The position numbers were made by a program, and so were the translations under genes. Positions 1-9,070 of a DNA stretch of 64,000 bases are shown piece after piece. The notes below the pieces were generated by a model that was given only the letters and a program-made list of their open reading frames with translations, had not been told where the DNA came from and did no database searches. The stretch's first letter is position 1. Each line of letters opens with the position of its first letter. The DNA is taken from NCBI GenBank assembly GCA_029237775.1, contig JAQZBR010000002.1:558001-622000 (forward strand), read 5' to 3'. The DNA comes from Bacteroidota bacterium. Its GTDB lineage: Bacteria > Bacteroidota > Bacteroidia > 2-12-FULL-35-15.

Positions 1-47
1 TCGGAGTATTAGGTAAGAATGACCACGAAAAATAAGTGCCATACTTT

Positions 48-113
48 TTACCACTGAGAAACGGAGGGCACAGAGGATCACAGAGGTGTTTTTACCACTA
101 AGGCACGAAGAAA
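48..113 (+). repeat. Intergenic repeat, CAC(G/T)GAG...CACAGAGG type
   Basis: The gap contains TTACCACTGAGAAACGGAG followed by GGCACAGAGGATCACAGAGG, then a second TTACCACTAAGGCACGAAG unit. A related copy in the opposite orientation lies at about 54916-54959. This is non-coding, low-complexity repeat DNA of a kind often seen between genes in Bacteroidota. Its function is unknown. Confidence 0.5.
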
Positions 114-142
114 ATGAGAAGCACAAGAATAATTTTTCAGCT

Positions 143-179
143 AAAAAAAGAAGCCATAGCTCTTTCGATCCATGGCTTC
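143..179 (-). terminator. Rho-independent terminator of the truncated barrel gene
   Basis: GAAGCCAT (150-157) and ATGGCTTC (172-179) form a perfect 8-bp stem. Seven A residues at 143-149 become a T-run on the minus strand. It lies just past the stop codon of the minus-strand ORF at 199. Confidence 0.6.
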
Positions 180-198
180 ACAAAAATTTTAAAACTAT

Positions 199-675
199 TT
201 ATCTTATAAATCGGTAGCACAATCCGGCTTCGATGGCGCTGCCGCTGATGGTGGTAGAGTATTCACCGGGAAGGTTATTTTCCTTTACGTTTTTTGAAGA
301 ACATTTGCCGGTATAAGAGCTGACCTGTCCGAATGCACCCAAACGCCTGAAAAAATAATAGCGTACCCTGAGCCCACCACGCGCCATGCTGCCGCTCGCT
401 TTGTAAACAACTGGCTTTGCATCATCTGCTTCCTGACTTTTAAAAGCAACGCCAAACACGCCTAAGCCTCCGAATGCGGAAAGATCAAGGCGTTTATTTA
501 CATAAAAATGATAGCTCCCGTCAAATGTGAACTCTTCTGTTTTTGCTGTGACAGGTGCCCCATCCATGCGCTTGAATCCATAGAACTTTGAAGGGTCTAC
601 AGTAAATATATCGGCTCCTGAAGAAAACCCAAGGCTGATTTTATTCGTGATCCCGTATTCAACGATTCGCTTCAT
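199..675 (-). pseudogene. Outer-membrane beta-barrel protein, N-terminally truncated
   Basis: This 158-aa ORF reads like the C-terminal half of a porin-type outer-membrane barrel. It has alternating aromatic/hydrophobic strands, Gly-rich turns and a terminal strand ending LCYRFIR. It has no signal peptide: it opens MKRIVEYGITNKISLG, which looks like the middle of a barrel strand. The 5' end abuts the relic of a different barrel gene that runs the other way (about 666-842), so a rearrangement has probably removed the true N-terminus. A terminator follows the stop. I cannot name the family. It could still be translated from the internal ATG, but the product could not be exported by the usual route. 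Confidence 0.5.
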
Positions 676-842
676 TACGGATAGGCTATAAATACAAAAA
701 AGAAAAAGGGCATTTTTATTTGAATTCCGCCTTTACCCCTCTATTTAAATTTCGGGAATTTAATTTAAATGCTGGTTATAAAAAATATAGTCAGAGAGGA
801 ACAAGGCTACTTTTCTCTTTAGGAATCGGGTATTCATTTTGA
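666..842 (+). pseudogene. 3' relic of an outer-membrane beta-barrel gene
   Basis: One open frame without a start codon reads SLRIGYKYKKEKGHFYLNS, then AFTPLFKFREFNLNAGYKKY, and ends SLGIGYSF before TGA at 840-842. A GYSF end and repeated amphipathic strands are typical of the last strands of Bacteroidota outer-membrane barrels. The ORF track misses it because it has no start. The 5' part of the gene is missing; the frame runs into the start of the oppositely oriented truncated barrel ORF at 675. Confidence 0.55.
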
Positions 843-890
843 ATGTTCTGCAAAATATTAGAAAAAAATAAAATTGTTTAGTATTCCGTT

Positions 891-1532
891 ATGGTGAAAA
901 TTATTTATACTGCTATTTTATTAAGTATAAGCTTTGAACTAAGCGCTCAAATGGCTATTAATCGGCCTATCGTACTAACGTATAATGAACGTATAAATAA
1001 GCCGAACAGGGACAACATTCTCAAGGCGAATGAAGATAAGAGCATGAAAGATAGCTTAAAGAGATACAGAAACTTCATATTTATAGAAGCCTTAGGAAAC
1101 GGGCTGATAGGTTCAGTTAATTATCAACTGTCAAGAAATATAAAAAAAGAATGGTGGGCTTCAATAAGAGTTGGAGGATTGTATTTGGAAAGTGATCGAT
1201 TGCAAAGTCCAAAGAAAAATTTTAATACCGAAATTTCGCTTTCTTATGGAAAAAGAAATTCAATTGGTTCAGGTGTAGGTGTTTCCTTTTTTTCCGGAGC
1301 CTGGGCGTGTAAAGAGTGTGACACGTCATATGTATCTGAAACTCTTTTCATACTTATAAAGCCTGTTGAAGTTAAACATATTTCGAAGTCAGGGTTATTC
1401 TTTTCTTCTTCCTTTTTAATAGTAATAAATGCTCAAGAATATAATAATTATGTGAAAACACACAAAAAACAATTATTTATAAATCCCGTGATCCCGTTGA
1501 TAGGGCTATCAATAGGTTATTGCTTTAAATAG
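891..1532 (+). CDS. Secreted/outer-membrane protein of unknown function
   Basis: This 213-aa protein has an N-terminal signal peptide (about residues 1-20, hydrophobic core AILLSISFELSAQ). The C-terminal part alternates polar and aromatic residues and ends PLIGLSIGYCFK, as outer-membrane barrels do. A sequence of roughly 150 residues in the middle has Gly-rich strands. It includes CKEC, a close cysteine pair. The gene is AT-rich compared with the genes downstream. It stands alone: a relic lies upstream and the PorE-like gene converges downstream. I do not recognise a named family; a small barrel protein is the best guess. Confidence 0.65.
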   Translation: MVKIIYTAILLSISFELSAQMAINRPIVLTYNERINKPNRDNILKANEDKSMKDSLKRYRNFIFIEALGNGLIGSVNYQLSRNIKKEWWASIRVGGLYLESDRLQSPKKNFNTEISLSYGKRNSIGSGVGVSFFSGAWACKECDTSYVSETLFILIKPVEVKHISKSGLFFSSSFLIVINAQEYNNYVKTHKKQLFINPVIPLIGLSIGYCFK

Positions 1533-1617
1533 AAAGATTAAAAATTTATTCGGCAAGGATGCCAATTATAAAGAACGTAGCTCGGCTATGCAACTCAAAT
1601 TGGATACTTAAATAAAT

Positions 1618-3645
1618 CTACTTCCCCACAATCACAAACTCCGTCCTCCTGTTCTTCATCCTGCCCGCTTCCGTGGAATTATCGGCAATAGGCTTGGAAG
1701 ATCCAAAGCCTTTAAAGTTCAGTAAGCGCTTTTCATCAACCCCTTTTTCCAACAGAATATCCCGCACCGTGAATGCACGGTCGGTGGAAAGTGCAAGGTT
1801 TGCTTCCGGCTTACCCACATTGTCGGTATGACCATGGATCTCAATTTTAATTCCCGGATTGTTTTTCAGGAACTCTACGAACTCTTCGATCACGATCGTT
1901 GATCTTGGGTCAAGCACCGCTGAATTGGTCTTGTAATAGATATCATTCAAGGCATAGGTCTTGCCAACCGCGATCGTGTCAACAACGATAGGTGTTAGCT
2001 TCCTTGGTTTTGGATTATTCGTTAATGAATCCTTTGAGATCAACTGTGAGCTGAAAGCATACCCATCCTTTTTTGCTGTTACGATAAGATCATTTTTATT
2101 CTTTGTGTTCACTGCCACAACAACATCCCCCGTTGTTGAGTCAACTACAGCCTTGGTCACTTTTTTTGTAACCGCATCCGTTACTTCCACGGTGAAATTT
2201 TTCATCTCCGCATTCGATTTATCATCGATATGTGTTGTGAAAAGGGAAACTCCCTGTGGACGGGCATCTTTGTAGAGCTCAAAAGAATAGATATCGTACT
2301 TTCCAACAGAACGTCCTAATGCTCTTCCGGGCTCGTTAGAGGCGAAGTATCCGAGATGACCATCAGTGCTCACAAAAAATCCGATATCATCCCTTGTTGT
2401 GTTGATCGGCACTCCGATATTTTTGGGCTCTGTCCATTTACCTGCTGAATCGATCCTTGAATAGAAAATGTCGAGTCCACCAACTCCCGGATGACCGTCC
2501 GAAGAAAAATACATCGTTTCAAAATCGGAGTGCATGAACGGGGAGCGCTCGTCATAAGGAGTATTGATCCCCCGGCCTAAATTCTCCGGCTTGCTCCAGG
2601 TATTTGTTTTCGGGTCTTTTGTGATCTTGTAGATATCCGTCCCGCCCAATCCTCCTTTCCTATTACTTGCAAAATAAAGTGTGACACCATCAGAAGCAAG
2701 CGTTGGCTGTGAATCCCACGCTTCCGGATCATTCACGCCCGGGATCTTCTCCGGCTCTGTCCATTCACCATTCACGTAATCAGAATGATACAGGTCAATG
2801 TTGATCTGCGTGCCGCCTTCATCACGTCCCGCAGTAAAATACATGTGCTTATTATCGATGGATAATGTTGCTCCTCCTTCATTCTGACTTTTGTTGAATG
2901 GATAGGGCATCCGCTGCCCTTTCGTGAATTTGCCGGAAGCTTTGTCACGCTTACTGTAGGAGAATAACTCCTGCTCTTTATCGGTGGTCATTCCTGAAAT
3001 GCCGTTCTTATCAACGTAGGGTTGCTTTCTGGTGAACCACATCGTTTCATCATCAGCGGAGATGATCGGAAGGTATTCATCTTTATCGGTGCAGATGCCT
3101 TCAACAGGATGCGGATCGAACGGCACGGGATGATTGAGGATCTCGCCATACACTTTCGCATACTTCACCATTTCCTTTGCCTGACGCAGCAGACCATCGT
3201 ATTCCTTGTCGAACTTCTTATCATCGTCTGACTTAAAATTCAAAAACTGCTTGAGGTATTTTACGCTCTCATCCCATTTTTCTTCTTCGTAAGCAATAAA
3301 ACCTAAATAGTAATAAGGGTTGGAGTGATACTTCGGACAAAGCTCGATCACCTTCTTAAAATAAGGTTCTGTGGGCTTGAACGACTGATCAGCATAAATC
3401 AATGTTTTTATGCGCTCCATGGCGAAAGCAAAATTCGCATCCACATAATCGGGTTCCAGATTGATCGCCTGCTGTAAAAATGCAAGCCTTTCCTCCTTTT
3501 TGTTTTTCTTGTCAAGCCCCTGCTCATAAGCTTTTACAGCTTTTTTATTGTCGATCTCCTGGCATTTTTCTTCGTCCTGGCTTATTGATACAGTTATTGA
3601 AGAACATGTCAGTAGAACAGAGAGAATTGGTCCTAAATATCTCAT
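1618..3645 (-). CDS. TPR/PD40/OmpA-family outer-membrane protein (PorE-like architecture)
   Basis: This 675-aa protein begins with a signal peptide (about 1-22). Next come TPR helices (about 35-165), a PD40/WD40-like propeller (about 190-455, with blades such as GVTLYFASNRKGGLGGTDIY and YFSSDGHPGVGGLDIFYS), a small beta domain (about 460-545) and a C-terminal OmpA-like peptidoglycan-binding domain (about 555-675, with IEIHGHTDNVG and a NRRTEF end). This order matches PorE, the type IX secretion component thought to tie the machine to peptidoglycan. The whole Bacteroidota PD40-OmpA group is large, so the PorE assignment is an inference. A cysteine at residue 14 follows LLT, which is a poor lipobox. 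It lies downstream of the AsmA-like gene on the same strand, separated by a 223-bp repeat-rich gap. Confidence 0.85.
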   Translation of the reverse strand: MRYLGPILSVLLTCSSITVSISQDEEKCQEIDNKKAVKAYEQGLDKKNKKEERLAFLQQAINLEPDYVDANFAFAMERIKTLIYADQSFKPTEPYFKKVIELCPKYHSNPYYYLGFIAYEEEKWDESVKYLKQFLNFKSDDDKKFDKEYDGLLRQAKEMVKYAKVYGEILNHPVPFDPHPVEGICTDKDEYLPIISADDETMWFTRKQPYVDKNGISGMTTDKEQELFSYSKRDKASGKFTKGQRMPYPFNKSQNEGGATLSIDNKHMYFTAGRDEGGTQINIDLYHSDYVNGEWTEPEKIPGVNDPEAWDSQPTLASDGVTLYFASNRKGGLGGTDIYKITKDPKTNTWSKPENLGRGINTPYDERSPFMHSDFETMYFSSDGHPGVGGLDIFYSRIDSAGKWTEPKNIGVPINTTRDDIGFFVSTDGHLGYFASNEPGRALGRSVGKYDIYSFELYKDARPQGVSLFTTHIDDKSNAEMKNFTVEVTDAVTKKVTKAVVDSTTGDVVVAVNTKNKNDLIVTAKKDGYAFSSQLISKDSLTNNPKPRKLTPIVVDTIAVGKTYALNDIYYKTNSAVLDPRSTIVIEEFVEFLKNNPGIKIEIHGHTDNVGKPEANLALSTDRAFTVRDILLEKGVDEKRLLNFKGFGSSKPIADNSTEAGRMKNRRTEFVIVGK

Positions 3646-3676
3646 TAGTAGGAAAAAGTTAATGGTTAATGGTTAA

Positions 3677-3705
3677 GTTATTTAGGCTGTGTAAGGCTAA
3701 GTGTT
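3677..3705. repeat. GTTATTTAGGCT palindromic repeat, copy 1 (degenerate)
   Basis: GTTATTTAGGCTGTGTAAGG is followed by CTAAGTGTTA. It shares GTTATTTAGGCT with copies at 11377-11402 and 50174-50198. The right arm is degenerate here. The flanks are rich in GGTTAA/AAAGTTAAA units. Confidence 0.45.
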
Positions 3706-3779
3706 AAAAAATTAAAGGTTAAAAGTTAAATGGCTGTATGTAGGTTAGATACAAACAGAATCTGTAAAGGGCAAAAGGA

Positions 3780-3857
3780 AAATGTTAATCGCTACTACAA
3801 TTCACGATTAACATTTAACAAATAACTTTTAACCGTTTTTTACGATTAACATTTAAC
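3780..3857. repeat. Inverted plus direct repeat CGATTAACATTT in the asmA-ompA gap
   Basis: AAATGTTAATCG (3780-3791) and CGATTAACATTT (3805-3816) form a perfect 12-bp stem with a 13-nt loop. The 15-mer CGATTAACATTTAAC occurs again at 3843-3857, so there are three copies of one unit. It lies in the gap between two same-strand genes and could act as a transcript-processing or termination hairpin. It has no clean T-run. Confidence 0.5.
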
Positions 3858-3868
3858 TCTTAACTTAT

Positions 3869-6697
3869 TTATTTAAGTTTCGCATCCGATTCCGCTTTCG
3901 CTTTAATCAACACATCATCCGCTTTCTTATTTGCTTCATCCAGGATCTGCTGCGCCTTTTTATCAACTTCTTTTTTAGCTGTCGGAGCAGCAGCCTTTGC
4001 GGTAGCCTTAGCAATCGGATTTTTAATGCCTTCTATGTTTTGATCAATGGCTGCATACCCTTCGGTCTTTGTTTTATCAGCAAGCGCTTTTGCATCTGCC
4101 TTGATCTTATCCGCCTGAGCTTGTGCATCCTTCATGATCTTCTCAGCTTCTTCACGTGCTTTCTCCTTCGCCATGTCAACTCCCTGTCCGATCACTTCTT
4201 TAACCGCTTCTTTTGGTGTTGATGCTCCATCGCTGCCAAAAAGATCCGTTTTTAATACAGGCTTAGTGATCGTTCCTCCAAACAATGCCTTGATCTTCAC
4301 CTTCTCACCAACTTTTAAATTGGTGCCTGCGGCTTTATTGATTTGAGACAGAACACTTCCTGCCGCAGCGTTGGCAGCAGAACCAAATTCCGCTGTCGGG
4401 ATCTCCATGTTCCAGGTGTAATCGATGGTTTGATCGAAGCCTGTTGAACCTTTTACCTTCGCGGTGATGTTGCCAGACTTGATCGGCATCTCCTTCACTT
4501 CCACTCTGCCATCTTTAAATTCATAGGTAGCATCAATGTTTTCGAAGGCAAGCCTCTTGTATTTTTCCTGCTTCAATGCATCAGCCAGTTTGTTGATCGG
4601 TTCAAAACCTTCTACAACAACATTCTGTGTTTTTAAATGTCCGCCTCCGTTCAATGTGTTGTAAAGCGGATTCATGTGCTCATCAAGATCTGTTTTGAAT
4701 TTCATATCAGTTGAGAACTTCCCTTTCGCATATTGTGCGATCGGAGCAAGCTTCTTAACAGAGTTGAAAGATTTGAATGTTTTAGGAATATCAAAATTGG
4801 CGATGTCAACGCTGAAATCAACATTCGGTTTTTTTACATTCTGTGTGCTGTAAACTCCGCTAAGGTCCATCGTTCCTTCCAGCTCATCAAACTTCATTTT
4901 CAGGTGCTCCAGAATGGCTTTGCTGTCTTTAACCGCTACTCCGCCAATCACATTGCTGATCGTAAGATTATCATACAGCATTTTCTTAACATCAGCATTT
5001 AAACGGACATCCAAATTCGATGGAACTTCAGCAACGGTTGCTTTTGCAGTGTCAGGTGTTGCTGCCGCAGCTTTTGTGGTATCCGGACTACTCATCAACT
5101 GATTCAGGTCAAGCAGATTCGATCTTAAATTAAATGATCCCTGCAATAAAGAATCTTTCAATGCGTATTGCAAAAAGTTCTCGATCTTTCCATCCATCTG
5201 CACATCACTCTTTCCAAGCTGTGCATCAAATTTGGTCAGGTCAACTGTCTTAGGGTTGAAATCAAGGTACAATGCTTTGATCTGAACCGGATATGTCAAT
5301 GTTGCTGATTTGTAATTCATATCAATGATCCCGAGTTTTCCCTGAGCGTTGAACTCGTCATATCTTTCTTTTTCGATACTGCTCATTCTTCCCTTCATCT
5401 TAACATCCGCTGTGATCATTCCATTCAGGTCCTCGCCTTTTTCCATCGGAATGATATCACGCATTGTCGCAAGATTGATCTTCGCCAGAAGCATTGCATT
5501 GATGTTCGCATCTGAAACCGGGGTGGACACATGCATTACCGCATCGATCGGATTGCCGCCAAGGTCAACATGGAATTTATTCAGGTCGATCACAGTTGCA
5601 TCCGGATCACCTGTTTTATTATCAACTAAAAGGTCAACCTGAATGCCGGTAGCCGATTTTGGTAAAGACGGATATTTGAACATCGCGTCCTTGATCAGTA
5701 ATTTACAGCCGAACGCAGGCATTTTAGACTTTTTGGGATCCGGTGAAGAACTATAAATTCCCTTCGCGAAAGCATCGAGCGATAAAGATCCCGCTGTCTT
5801 TACATCTTTGAAATCTTTAGTATAAACACCCGGTATCAATGAAAGGATATTTTTAAATTCGGTCTGGTTAGCCTTTAATTTCAGATCCATTTCCATATCA
5901 TCCTTCGGCATCGCGAAGAAACCGTCAAGGCCTAATGTCAACTCATTGAATGAAAATTCATTGTCTTTGAAGGTGAATCTGAACTTCGGCATGTCAGCGT
6001 CCATATCAGCTTTGATACGCGTTTTCACTTTGTTAAAATAACCAACACCACCCGAAGTAACAGTTAATTGTTCGATCTCAGTTAATGTTTCGAGCACGAA
6101 GTTATCCGAAGTAAAATCTCCTTTCAAGGTATGGTCCATGTTGTACAACCTGGCATACACTCCGGAAGAAGCATCGTCATAAACGATGTAACCGTTCTTG
6201 ATCTCAAATTTTTCCAGTCCCATTTTGAAGGGAGCGGATGCTGAAGTGTCGGAAACGGCAGTATCGGCAGATGGTTTCGTGATATCCCAGTTCGCTTTTC
6301 CGTTTTTCAGGACACGCGCATTGATTCTTGGATGATCAAGGACGATGGTATGGATCTCATATTTATCGCCTTTGATCACACTCATCAGGTCGAGGGAAAT
6401 GTATAAGTTCTTTGCAGAAAGAAGTGTGTCACCTTCAAACTCACCAATGTTGGCTATGCTGAGGCTATCGGCCGACAAGCTGAAATCAGGAAAAGATCTG
6501 AACAATGAAAGATCAAAATCTCCGAAGTTCACTTTTGCATTCAGATTTTGATTCGCTGCATCTTTTACTTTTTGCACGATCTGTTTCTTGAACAGAAATG
6601 GCGCTGCTATTAAAAGTATGATCAGAACTAAAAAAGTAATTCCTGTCCATTTAAGGATCCTTCGTAATAAACTTTTTTTCTTTTCAGGTGACGACAT
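3869..6697 (-). CDS. AsmA-family envelope protein
   Basis: This 942-aa protein has one N-terminal membrane anchor (about residues 17-38, FLVLIILLIAAPFLF). A long periplasmic region follows with the AsmA pattern: NLNAKVNFGDFDLSLFRSFP near the N-terminus and a C-terminal AsmA-like segment with GHLKTQNVVVEGFEP. Family members (AsmA, TamB, YhdP) are bridge-like periplasmic proteins linked to phospholipid transport to the outer membrane and to barrel assembly. The last roughly 110 residues are an Ala/Lys/Glu-rich helix (KEKAREEAEKIMKDAQAQ), probably a coiled coil, beyond the usual AsmA end. The PorE-like gene follows on the same strand. The family assignment is firm; the specific function is not. 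Confidence 0.85.
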   Translation of the reverse strand: MSSPEKKKSLLRRILKWTGITFLVLIILLIAAPFLFKKQIVQKVKDAANQNLNAKVNFGDFDLSLFRSFPDFSLSADSLSIANIGEFEGDTLLSAKNLYISLDLMSVIKGDKYEIHTIVLDHPRINARVLKNGKANWDITKPSADTAVSDTSASAPFKMGLEKFEIKNGYIVYDDASSGVYARLYNMDHTLKGDFTSDNFVLETLTEIEQLTVTSGGVGYFNKVKTRIKADMDADMPKFRFTFKDNEFSFNELTLGLDGFFAMPKDDMEMDLKLKANQTEFKNILSLIPGVYTKDFKDVKTAGSLSLDAFAKGIYSSSPDPKKSKMPAFGCKLLIKDAMFKYPSLPKSATGIQVDLLVDNKTGDPDATVIDLNKFHVDLGGNPIDAVMHVSTPVSDANINAMLLAKINLATMRDIIPMEKGEDLNGMITADVKMKGRMSSIEKERYDEFNAQGKLGIIDMNYKSATLTYPVQIKALYLDFNPKTVDLTKFDAQLGKSDVQMDGKIENFLQYALKDSLLQGSFNLRSNLLDLNQLMSSPDTTKAAAATPDTAKATVAEVPSNLDVRLNADVKKMLYDNLTISNVIGGVAVKDSKAILEHLKMKFDELEGTMDLSGVYSTQNVKKPNVDFSVDIANFDIPKTFKSFNSVKKLAPIAQYAKGKFSTDMKFKTDLDEHMNPLYNTLNGGGHLKTQNVVVEGFEPINKLADALKQEKYKRLAFENIDATYEFKDGRVEVKEMPIKSGNITAKVKGSTGFDQTIDYTWNMEIPTAEFGSAANAAAGSVLSQINKAAGTNLKVGEKVKIKALFGGTITKPVLKTDLFGSDGASTPKEAVKEVIGQGVDMAKEKAREEAEKIMKDAQAQADKIKADAKALADKTKTEGYAAIDQNIEGIKNPIAKATAKAAAPTAKKEVDKKAQQILDEANKKADDVLIKAKAESDAKLK

Positions 6698-6806
6698 AAA
6701 TTGTTATTTAAGTTAGTTGTTATTAGTTAAAAGTTATTTGTACATACTAGTCTTGACTTGCATCATCCTCCGGCAAAGGAAACATTTTGATCTACCACCC
6801 CTAACC

Positions 6807-6826
6807 CCTCCTGAAAGGCGGGGAAC
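6807..6826. repeat. CCTCCTGAAAGGCGGGGAAC intergenic repeat, copy 1
   Basis: CCTCCTGAAAGGCGGGGAAC recurs at 54842-54860 with one G fewer. CTCTTCnnGCAAAGC follows both copies some distance downstream, so the shared unit may be longer than the core. It lies in the 244-bp gap between aroC and the AsmA gene, and nothing else is recognised there. Confidence 0.5.
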
Positions 6827-6941
6827 TGATTCTGCTTACTCAGACAATCTCTTCCGGCAAAGCCAAATCGCAATCAAATCATATTTCATCATAGAAGAAA
6901 TCGCTCTTCTTCATAAAAATCCGCGTACTCTTTCTATCATC

Positions 6942-8051
6942 TCAATACAAAAATGCATTACTTTCTCCGCCATGATTCTCCTCTAAACGCGTACTCTTAT
7001 TTCTCAATAAATGATCAACTATTACAAGAGCTGCCATCGCTTCCACTATCGGAACTGCGCGCGGCAAAACGCAAGGATCATGCCTTCCCTTCCCCATTAT
7101 CTCAGCAGCTTCGCCATCAGTATTTATCGTCTCCTGGGTCTGCATGATGGTCGCGACCGGCTTAAAAGCAACCCTGAAATAAACATCATCTCCATTACTG
7201 ATCCCGCCCAGGATTCCACCGCTGTGGTTGGAGTTAAATTTCATGCCCGGAAGGATCTTATCGTTGTGGACGGAACCATTCATTTTCACACCTTCAAACC
7301 CGCTCCCGTATTCAAATCCTTTTACTGCGTTGATGCTCAGCATTGCTTTGCCCAGGTCTGCATGCAGCTTGTCAAATACAGGCTCACCCAATCCAACAGG
7401 TGCGCCTTTGATCACACAGGAGATCACTCCGCCTATCGTGTCACCGGCTTTCCGTATCTGCTCAATTTTGGTGATCATGGTTTCTGCGATCAGCTGATCC
7501 GGACAACGCACAATGTTATCATCAGTCTTGCTAAGATCCAGATCATGATAATTCTTGAGAAGCTTAATATCACCAACCTGTGAAGTAAATGCCTGCACAG
7601 AAATCCCGTGGTGTTTCAAAAGCAGCTTTGCGATAGAACCCGCAACCACACGACAAACCGTCTCGCGTGCTGATGACCTCCCACCACCGCGATGGTCACG
7701 AAAACCATACTTTGCATCGTAAGTTATATCTGCATGTGAAGGCCTGTACACCTTTTCATTGTGGGAATAATCATTTGATTTCTGGTCTTCATTCCGGATA
7801 ATAAATCCAATCGGAGTTCCGGTGGTCTTATTTTCGAAGATCCCGGAAAGGAATTCAACCTTATCGCCTTCTTTACGTTGCGTAACGATGTGTGATTGTC
7901 CGGGGCGTCTGCGGTCCAGCTCTTTTTGTATGAATTCGGGGTCGATGGTCAATCCGGCCGGACAACCATCTATGATACCTCCTAAAGCTTCGCCATGCGA
8001 CTCTCCAAATGTGGTCAGTGTGAATATTTTTCCAAAAGTATTGCCTGCCAT
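6942..8051 (-). CDS. aroC: Chorismate synthase
   Basis: This enzyme makes chorismate from 5-enolpyruvylshikimate-3-phosphate using reduced FMN, the last step of the shikimate pathway in the cytoplasm. Family motifs are clear: [19 protein letters not shown] at the N-terminus, [14 protein letters not shown], and [10 protein letters not shown] around residues 125-135. The ORF track starts at 8129, but the family begins at [20 protein letters not shown], so the internal ATG at 8051 is preferred, giving 369 aa, a normal length. The extra 26 residues upstream do not resemble any chorismate synthase. The barrel gene lies 84 nt upstream on the same strand. No other aro gene is present here. Confidence 0.96.
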   Translation of the reverse strand: MAGNTFGKIFTLTTFGESHGEALGGIIDGCPAGLTIDPEFIQKELDRRRPGQSHIVTQRKEGDKVEFLSGIFENKTTGTPIGFIIRNEDQKSNDYSHNEKVYRPSHADITYDAKYGFRDHRGGGRSSARETVCRVVAGSIAKLLLKHHGISVQAFTSQVGDIKLLKNYHDLDLSKTDDNIVRCPDQLIAETMITKIEQIRKAGDTIGGVISCVIKGAPVGLGEPVFDKLHADLGKAMLSINAVKGFEYGSGFEGVKMNGSVHNDKILPGMKFNSNHSGGILGGISNGDDVYFRVAFKPVATIMQTQETINTDGEAAEIMGKGRHDPCVLPRAVPIVEAMAALVIVDHLLRNKSTRLEENHGGESNAFLY

Positions 8052-8135
8052 ATTTCTTATTTCGGTAACAGGCAAATTTAATGAAATAAAGGTGCGGGGC
8101 AAAATTGATTTAATACCCGAAATTGGCATTAAAAA

Positions 8136-8894
8136 TCAGAATTTATATATTATTGAAATGTCGTTTAACAATCCCGACTCAGTAGTAAAATCAAATGAGG
8201 TGTAGTGTCCGGGGCGAACACCCCCGATTATACTACCGGTAACCTGCTGAGATCTGTATGCTGCATCAACTCCAAGCTGTGCTGAAACCGACAATCGTTT
8301 ATTTATCGGATATTTCAAGCCGAAAAACGGCCTTATTCCCACTGATACCGTTGTTGTTTTTGATCGTGCTACAGTTGATGGAAAAGTCACTTCTTCGACC
8401 CATCCGATTGAATCTTTAACAATCCGGATGCGTTGTTTCAGAGTTAAGTGTTCCGAATAACCTAAAGAAAGATCTGCACCATAGAACCACTTAAGCTTGC
8501 GTTTGCCATAAACCCTCTCATACCCCACGCTTACGTGAGGACTGAGAAACCCGGGTCTTTCAATAGTATATTTGGTTAACGAAGAATCTGCGCCAAGATC
8601 ATATACATCTCTATCTGAGCCAAAGTGTGCTGTATAAGCATTTTTTTGTACAAAGTCGGCCACTAAGGATAAGCGCAAAGCCGATCTCTCATTTAAATAG
8701 CGCTTGTAAGAGAGTGAAAACCGATTTACCGGAGAACTGGTATTGGTGAACAGAGTCCTTGCAATGGGCAGAAGGTTCAGATAGATCTCATTTTTTTTAA
8801 GATCCGGTTTTGATATTAGACTATCTGAAGTTGATGTTTGCGCTTTTACAAAAACACTGCAAAGTGTTGCTGTTATTATTACTATTATCCTCAT
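8136..8894 (-). CDS. Predicted outer-membrane beta-barrel protein
   Basis: This 252-aa protein has a signal peptide (about 1-19, IIVIITATLCSVFVKAQ). The rest has alternating strands such as RFSLSYKRYLNERSALRLSL, HVSVGYERVYGKRKLKWFYG and PFFGLKYPINKRLSVSAQLG, and it ends NDISIIYKF, the aromatic end expected for insertion by the Bam machinery. I do not recognise a specific family. It is transcribed toward aroC, and its start faces hutI across a 176-bp divergent gap. Confidence 0.7.
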   Translation of the reverse strand: MRIIVIITATLCSVFVKAQTSTSDSLISKPDLKKNEIYLNLLPIARTLFTNTSSPVNRFSLSYKRYLNERSALRLSLVADFVQKNAYTAHFGSDRDVYDLGADSSLTKYTIERPGFLSPHVSVGYERVYGKRKLKWFYGADLSLGYSEHLTLKQRIRIVKDSIGWVEEVTFPSTVARSKTTTVSVGIRPFFGLKYPINKRLSVSAQLGVDAAYRSQQVTGSIIGGVRPGHYTSFDFTTESGLLNDISIIYKF

Positions 8895-9070
8895 TCGTTT
8901 TACATTTTTTAGTTAAAAAAAGATTACAATGTAAATTTTACTCATGCGGACAAAAGTTTTGTTTAACGGTTTGTAATTGAGACGTGAATTGAATTGCATA
9001 GTTGCCTTCAAATAATAAAAATTTAAAATACTAGCTCATTTTAGTATCTTTCAGCCATAATAACCATACA

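Noticed and set aside
7011-7583. 190-aa plus-strand ORF across aroC
   Set aside because: Antisense to a firmly identified chorismate synthase and with no family signature.
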